From NCBI GenBank assembly GCA_023409735.1, contig JAEYRB010000054.1:124001-188000 (forward strand): a DNA stretch of 64,000 nt, in the 5' to 3' direction. Each line of letters begins with the position of its first letter. Within the stretch, counting starts at the first letter, position 1. Below are positions 59,695 to 64,000 of the stretch, piece by piece. The stretch is from Bacillota bacterium. Its GTDB lineage: Bacteria; Bacillota; Clostridia; Acetivibrionales; DTU013. The notes below the pieces were generated by a model, which made no database searches, had not been told where the DNA came from, and was given only the letters and a program-made list of their open reading frames with translations. A program made the position numbers and the translations under genes.

Positions 59695-60916
59695 TTTCTT
59701 TACTCAACCAACGAACCAGTGTCTGCCTCTGTTCCATATCTGTGGCATTATCCGCTTTACCTCTTCTGGAAAATAACACACTAAGCAGACTTCTCTGCCG
59801 CCTGTTAAAAATATTATAAAACCACCTGTGTACCCAGGCTGCAGGGAGTAATACAGGATAAAGCTTGGCATATATGTACTTTTCTCCAAGTGTACGCCGA
59901 GCAGGGAAAAGAAATCTTACCAACCCAATTATTTTTCCCATCCCTTTATATTCCTTGTACTCTAACTTGTCTGATATTCTTGAGCTTGCATAACGGGCAT
60001 CACTGCTGGCTCCAAATGTGCCGCCTTTGAAAATATCCTGAATGAAGAGCTCAAGATGATGTTCCTCTACCAAAACCTTATCCTTTATTCCTTCCGGCAG
60101 CTGTAGGCCGAAAAGACTGTGGCATGCGCTGAATACAAGCATAGCAAATCTGCTTATGTGAAGCTCTTCAGCTTTTTCAAGCAGCTTACTCCAATCAATT
60201 TTATCCTTATTAGCTTCAACAAAAAGCACAATATCGCAAAGTTGCCTTAGTCCAAAGCCTCCTTCGTGGTAATGGCCATTCATATGCAGCAGCAAGTAAA
60301 GGATCATGTCATTATCACAAAAGGTCAATATAGATTTACCGCAGACATCAACAGGAACCGCTCTTTCCCACAGGCCATCGACATAACCCTCGGGAATATC
60401 CTCCCTCTCGTTGTCAAATGGTTGTCTGTGAAGCTCAACAATTATATTATCACGAATAAGCTGGATATGTATTTGTATTCCGGGGCCATTTATTTTAAAG
60501 TCTAACTCCATCAACACATTAACAGCTAATTGAAAGTCTTTTTCTCTTACACATAAATCAAAATCTCCCATAGTGCGAGTTTCAGGATTTGGATATAGTT
60601 CTCTGAGTACCAAGCCCTTCATGGCTATAACCTGTATCCCTGAATCAACAAGCTTTTGTATTACGGTGTCCATAGCGCTTAAAGCTTGAATTTGAAGATA
60701 CAAGCTTTTGATGAAGGTATCGCGATACTCTACCGGAACATACTCAATCGCAGCTTTGTTGTCCAACGCGGAATAAGCCAGCGGTGTAACCGAGTGCATG
60801 CCGGCAAGCCTGAAAACCCCATGCCAGTGAGCAGAAGAGATCTGCTCCCCGGAAAGCTTTCTATTATGTATTGCACATGATAAAAGTGCTATAAGTAACT
60901 CTTGATTATTATCCAT
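59681..60916 (-). CDS. Uncharacterised nucleotidyltransferase family protein (PF14907-type)
   Basis: The 411-aa protein begins MDNNQELLIALL at an ATG two bases after the rfbC stop; the much longer open frame inside rfbC is not used. It has the nucleotidyltransferase signature MKGLVLRELYP, then TRTMGDFDLCV near residue 110, where the two Asp would bind metal. Family members occur in surface-polysaccharide and lasso-peptide neighbourhoods with no settled function. A role in cell-surface sugar assembly is inferred from rfbABDC upstream. Confidence 0.88.
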   Translation of the reverse strand: MDNNQELLIALLSCAIHNRKLSGEQISSAHWHGVFRLAGMHSVTPLAYSALDNKAAIEYVPVEYRDTFIKSLYLQIQALSAMDTVIQKLVDSGIQVIAMKGLVLRELYPNPETRTMGDFDLCVREKDFQLAVNVLMELDFKINGPGIQIHIQLIRDNIIVELHRQPFDNEREDIPEGYVDGLWERAVPVDVCGKSILTFCDNDMILYLLLHMNGHYHEGGFGLRQLCDIVLFVEANKDKIDWSKLLEKAEELHISRFAMLVFSACHSLFGLQLPEGIKDKVLVEEHHLELFIQDIFKGGTFGASSDARYASSRISDKLEYKEYKGMGKIIGLVRFLFPARRTLGEKYIYAKLYPVLLPAAWVHRWFYNIFNRRQRSLLSVLFSRRGKADNATDMEQRQTLVRWLSKENESK

Positions 60917-60917
60917 A

Positions 60918-61481
60918 TCAGAATAATTCTCCAAACTGTGGCCATTTTTTATCCTTTTCACTGATGATCGGAGCTGCTCCCTCCGGTATAGGCCATTCAA
61001 CAGCAATCCGAGGGTCGTTCCACAGAAGACCTCCCTCATCATTAGGATGGTAGTAATCCGTACATTTATAGCAAAACTCAGCTTCTTCACTTAACACATA
61101 GAAGCCGTGAGCAAAACCCTCCGGAATATAAAACTGTTTCCTGTTTTCAGCTGACAGTTTAACGCCGTACCACATTCCAAATGTATATGAGCCTGGTCTC
61201 AGATCAACTGCAACATCAAATACTTCTCCTCGTACTACTCTTACCAGCTTGCCCTGTCTGTATTTTTTTTGGAAGTGTAGTCCTCTCAGTACTCCCTTTA
61301 CAGACATTGACTGGTTGTCCTGTACAAAATTCAAATCCAAGCCTGCCTCAGCCAGATCAAGCTTGTTGTATGTCTCAACAAAATATCCTCTTTCATCACA
61401 ATAGATAGTAGGCGTTATTATTTTTAATCCATCTATTTCAATACCGTTTTTTACACATGCCTCAACCTTAATTTTTCCCAT
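60918..61481 (-). CDS. rfbC: dTDP-4-dehydrorhamnose 3,5-epimerase
   Basis: Third step of dTDP-L-rhamnose synthesis. The 187-aa protein shows the RmlC cupin motifs: RGYFVETYNK near residue 28, GVLRGLHFQKKYRQGKLVRV near 60 with the catalytic His, and YIPEGFAHGFYVLSE near 115 with Tyr/His. GAGGTGCTTAAAG precedes the ATG giving MGKIKV. It is 31 bases after rfbD. Confidence 0.96.
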   Translation of the reverse strand: MGKIKVEACVKNGIEIDGLKIITPTIYCDERGYFVETYNKLDLAEAGLDLNFVQDNQSMSVKGVLRGLHFQKKYRQGKLVRVVRGEVFDVAVDLRPGSYTFGMWYGVKLSAENRKQFYIPEGFAHGFYVLSEEAEFCYKCTDYYHPNDEGGLLWNDPRIAVEWPIPEGAAPIISEKDKKWPQFGELF

Positions 61482-61511
61482 CTTTAAGCACCTCACAAAA
61501 TAATTTGATCA

Positions 61512-62360
61512 TTACATCAAATCTACTAAATATCTTCTTAGTGCATCCTGCCAGGAGGGCAGCCTCACAAAACCGTTCTCGGTAAGCTTATCCTTACACA
61601 TTCGGCTATTTGACGGGCGTTTTGCCCTGGAGGGATATTCAGAGCTGGACACAGACACCACATCTACATTCATATGAGCTTGTCTGAATATTTCGCATGC
61701 AAAATCGTACCAGCTGATATATCCGCCTTCGTTAGTAGCATGATAATATCCGTACTTTTCTGTCTCAATCATATCGACAAGCAATCTTGATAAATCAAGC
61801 GTATAGGTCGGAGTACCAAACTGATCATTTACCACAGTCACCTTATCATGCGTCTTGCCAAGATTGAGCATAGTCTTTATGAAGTTTTTGCCATTCTTGC
61901 CGAACACCCATGCTATACGGACAATGAAAAACTTTCTCACATTATTATTTACTGCCAATTCTCCTTCAAGCTTGGACCTGCCGTACACATTGATAGGCCT
62001 GTAATCCTTGCTGTCTGGCTGCCAAGGCTCACAACCCTCTCCATCAAAAATATAGTCTGTGGAAATATACATAAGCTTGCAATACAGTTCTTTGCACACC
62101 CTGGCAATATTTTCTGTGCCTGTTGTGTTTACAAGGCAACATTTTTCTTCGTTATCCTCAGCAGCATCCACCGCAGTCCACGCAGCACAATGAATAACTG
62201 CATCCGGAGCAGTGCTTTTTAAAACTGTATTAACTGACTTAGCATCAGTAATGTCCATTTCATCTATATCTACACCAATAGCAGTATATCCTCGCTTTTC
62301 GAGCTCAGTTACAACATCATGACCTAGCTGTCCTTTGACTCCTGTTACTAATACCTTCAT
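61512..62360 (-). CDS. rfbD: dTDP-4-dehydrorhamnose reductase
   Basis: Last step of dTDP-L-rhamnose synthesis. The 282-aa SDR protein begins MKVLVTGVKGQLGHDV, has STDYIFDGE near residue 103, the catalytic YGRSKLEGE near 128 and the C-terminal RPSNSRM near 252. It overlaps rfbB by four bases (ATGA type), so translation is coupled. Confidence 0.97.
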   Translation of the reverse strand: MKVLVTGVKGQLGHDVVTELEKRGYTAIGVDIDEMDITDAKSVNTVLKSTAPDAVIHCAAWTAVDAAEDNEEKCCLVNTTGTENIARVCKELYCKLMYISTDYIFDGEGCEPWQPDSKDYRPINVYGRSKLEGELAVNNNVRKFFIVRIAWVFGKNGKNFIKTMLNLGKTHDKVTVVNDQFGTPTYTLDLSRLLVDMIETEKYGYYHATNEGGYISWYDFACEIFRQAHMNVDVVSVSSSEYPSRAKRPSNSRMCKDKLTENGFVRLPSWQDALRRYLVDLM

Positions 62361-63424
62361 TTTGCAGTTCCTCTGTTTTCATACATATTTCTATAATAAT
62401 TACGATACTCTCCTGAAATAATTGTTTCCCACCAGATTCGGTTACTCAGATACCAGTCTATAGTCAGCTTTATGCCGTCACAGAATTTTATCTCCGGAAG
62501 CCATCCAAGGTTACTGTTGATTTTTGTAGGGTCAATAGCATAACGCTTGTCATGTCCTTTACGGTCTTCAACAAATGTGATAAGGGACTCCGGCTTGCCA
62601 AGCTCTTTGCATATTAGCTTGACAATGTCAATATTCTTCATTTCATTATGACCGCCTACATTATACACCTCACCTACTGAGCCCTTATGTATAATTAAAT
62701 CAATAGCCCTGCAATGATCCTCTACATACAGCCAGTCTCGGATGTTTTCACCATTTCCATAAACGGGCAGCGGCTTGTTATTGAGTGCATTTGCTATCAT
62801 CAGAGGGATAAGCTTTTCAGGGAAATGGTAAGGACCATAATTATTGGAGCAACGGCTGATAGTAACCGGCAGGCCGAAGGTTTTGTAGTATGCCAGCACA
62901 AGCATGTCCGCTGATGCCTTTGATGCGCTATATGGGCTTGAAGGATTTAACGGTGTATCTTCCACAAAAAATAAATCAGGTCTGTCTATTGGCAGATCAC
63001 CGTACACCTCATCTGTTGAAACCTGATGAAATCTTTCCACTCCATACTCTCTGGATGCGTCAAGCAGCACCTGTGTACCTATAATATTTGTTCTGGCAAA
63101 TACACCAGGATCATTAATTGATCTGTCAACATGGCTTTCAGCAGCAAAATTGACAACAATATCGAACCGCTCTTTATCAAAAAACTCAAATATAAAGCTA
63201 CGATCTGCTATATCTCCCTTTACAAAGCTATATCCGGGCATTTTTTCAATAGGCTTAAGTGTCTCAAGATTACCTGCGTAAGTTAAAAGATCCAGGTTTA
63301 CTATCTTATACGAGGGGTGCTTTTTAAGCATATAGTAGATAAAATTACTACCTATGAATCCAGCTCCGCCTGTTATTAGTATCTTTTTACTTAGGGTTTT
63401 ATCATTTACATATGCATTTTTCAT
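62357..63424 (-). CDS. rfbB: dTDP-glucose 4,6-dehydratase
   Basis: Second step of the rhamnose pathway. The 355-aa SDR protein has the nucleotide site LITGGAGFIGSNF near residue 15, VNFAAESHVDRSI near 91, STDEVYGDL near 135 and the catalytic YSASKASADM near 165. An N-terminal addition of about 12 residues precedes the usual start; the ATG lies three bases after the rfbA stop with AAAGGTG upstream. Confidence 0.97.
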   Translation of the reverse strand: MKNAYVNDKTLSKKILITGGAGFIGSNFIYYMLKKHPSYKIVNLDLLTYAGNLETLKPIEKMPGYSFVKGDIADRSFIFEFFDKERFDIVVNFAAESHVDRSINDPGVFARTNIIGTQVLLDASREYGVERFHQVSTDEVYGDLPIDRPDLFFVEDTPLNPSSPYSASKASADMLVLAYYKTFGLPVTISRCSNNYGPYHFPEKLIPLMIANALNNKPLPVYGNGENIRDWLYVEDHCRAIDLIIHKGSVGEVYNVGGHNEMKNIDIVKLICKELGKPESLITFVEDRKGHDKRYAIDPTKINSNLGWLPEIKFCDGIKLTIDWYLSNRIWWETIISGEYRNYYRNMYENRGTAK

Positions 63425-63426
63425 TA

Positions 63427-64000
63427 TTAATACATCACCTTTCCTTCCGCAACCTTCTTGAGATGTTCACCATATGGCGACTTTCCATAGCGCTCCGCCG
63501 ACTGAAGAAGCTTAGATTTGTCTATCCAGCCATTGACACATGCAATTTCCTCAGGTGCTGATATTACGATTCCCTGCCTTTTCTGAATGGTCTGAATAAA
63601 GTCTGTTGCATCAGCAAGACTGTCCATCGTTCCTGTATCCAGCCATGCAAATCCCCTGCCCAAAAGCTGAACATTAAGAGAGCCTTGCTCCAGGTACAGC
63701 CTATTCATGTCAGTTATTTCAAGTTCTCCCCTAACACTTGGCTTAAGCAGCTTGGCCATTTCTACTACTCTGTTGTCATAAAAATATAAGCCTGTTACAC
63801 AATAATTGCTCTTAGGCTTTTCTGGTTTTTCTTCAATGGATATAACCTTTCCATTTATATCAAACTCCACAATTCCAAATCTAGTGGGATCATTGACATA
63901 ATAACCGAAAATTGTGGCCTTTCCATTCTGTGCATCCTCAACTGCATTTTTCAATATCATGCTAAAGCCATTACCATAAAAAATATTATCTCCCAACACC
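63427..64000 (-). CDS. rfbA: Glucose-1-phosphate thymidylyltransferase (partial)
   Basis: First step of the rhamnose pathway, forming dTDP-glucose. About 190 C-terminal codons are in the window; the N-terminal third with the nucleotide-binding loop lies beyond the right edge. Visible motifs are LGDNIFYG, the IEEKPEKPKSNYCVTGLYFYD region (IEEKPEKPKSN / YCVTGLYFYD) and GFAWLDTGTMDSLADA. It heads the visible rfbA-B-D-C-nucleotidyltransferase-vanZ run. Confidence 0.96.
   Translation of the reverse strand, partial: VLGDNIFYGNGFSMILKNAVEDAQNGKATIFGYYVNDPTRFGIVEFDINGKVISIEEKPEKPKSNYCVTGLYFYDNRVVEMAKLLKPSVRGELEITDMNRLYLEQGSLNVQLLGRGFAWLDTGTMDSLADATDFIQTIQKRQGIVISAPEEIACVNGWIDKSKLLQSAERYGKSPYGEHLKKVAEGKVMY

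Noticed and set aside
1..64000. tRNA or rRNA genes
   Set aside because: I found no GTTCRANNC-type T-arm with CCA-proximal stems or rRNA-like stretch by eye; a tRNA-finder run would be needed to exclude one fully.

Overview
The window looks like chromosomal DNA of a low-to-mid-GC, anaerobic, endospore-forming member of the Clostridia. The evidence is pyruvate phosphate dikinase, SpoIIP, HrcA/CIRCE heat-shock control, a T-box in front of hisS, a c-di-GMP-I riboswitch, RemA, RelA and a giant 2-hydroxyacyl-CoA dehydratase activase. I cannot name the species. Almost everything is on the minus strand. The only plus-strand genes I support are a 53-codon membrane peptide and a creatininase-like gene. 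I see no rRNA, tRNA, CRISPR array, phage or complete insertion sequence.

Layout, in window order. 0.2-5.3 kb: ppdK, then an ApbE / Gx-transporter / NusG-domain-II set (flavinylation or extracytoplasmic redox type). 5.3-10.8 kb: accessory stretch with an orphan OLD-family ATPase/TOPRIM nuclease and a visibly GC-richer KaiC-like/PEP-binding gene, the latter bracketed by two near-identical palindromes. 10.8-16 kb: yhcH, glyQS, coaBC, a 46-bp tandem-repeat array, then rpoZ, remA and yicC, with gmk missing from its usual slot. 16-27.3 kb: rsmE, prmA, dnaJ, dnaK, grpE, hrcA, hemW and lepA, with a CIRCE-overlapped promoter before hrcA and large low-complexity insertions in hemW. 27.9-37 kb: a catabolic unit transcribed as hydroxyacid dehydrogenase, IclR regulator, RraA-like protein, two LplB/YtcP-type permeases, a lipoprotein binding protein, a DHDPS-family aldolase and a divergent intracellular sialidase-fold protein. 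It has matching palindromic operators at both promoters. 37.2-40.7 kb: a small membrane protein, spoIIP, a 3 x 95-bp repeat, the plus-strand peptide and a gene remnant. 40.9-46.4 kb: the 1442-aa activase and the creatininase-like gene. 46.5-51 kb: signal peptidase, aspS and hisS with a T-box leader. 51-58.7 kb: a methyltransferase, an MBL hydrolase, relA, apt, recJ, yqeY, rpsU and a HIT protein. 58.7-59.1 kb: a c-di-GMP-I riboswitch driving a 48-aa secreted or membrane peptide. 59.1-64 kb: vanZ-like, a nucleotidyltransferase and rfbC-D-B-A (dTDP-rhamnose).

How it fits together: most of the window is housekeeping (translation, stringent response, chaperones, nucleotide and CoA metabolism). The most distinctive parts are (1) the IclR-controlled sugar-acid uptake and cleavage operon, which lies between spoIIP and lepA, genes I recall as close neighbours in clostridia; (2) the riboswitch-controlled orphan peptide beside cell-surface polysaccharide genes; and (3) the GC-rich gene between repeated palindromes. 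Start codons were moved from the longest open frame wherever a clear Shine-Dalgarno site decided the matter; each entry says so.
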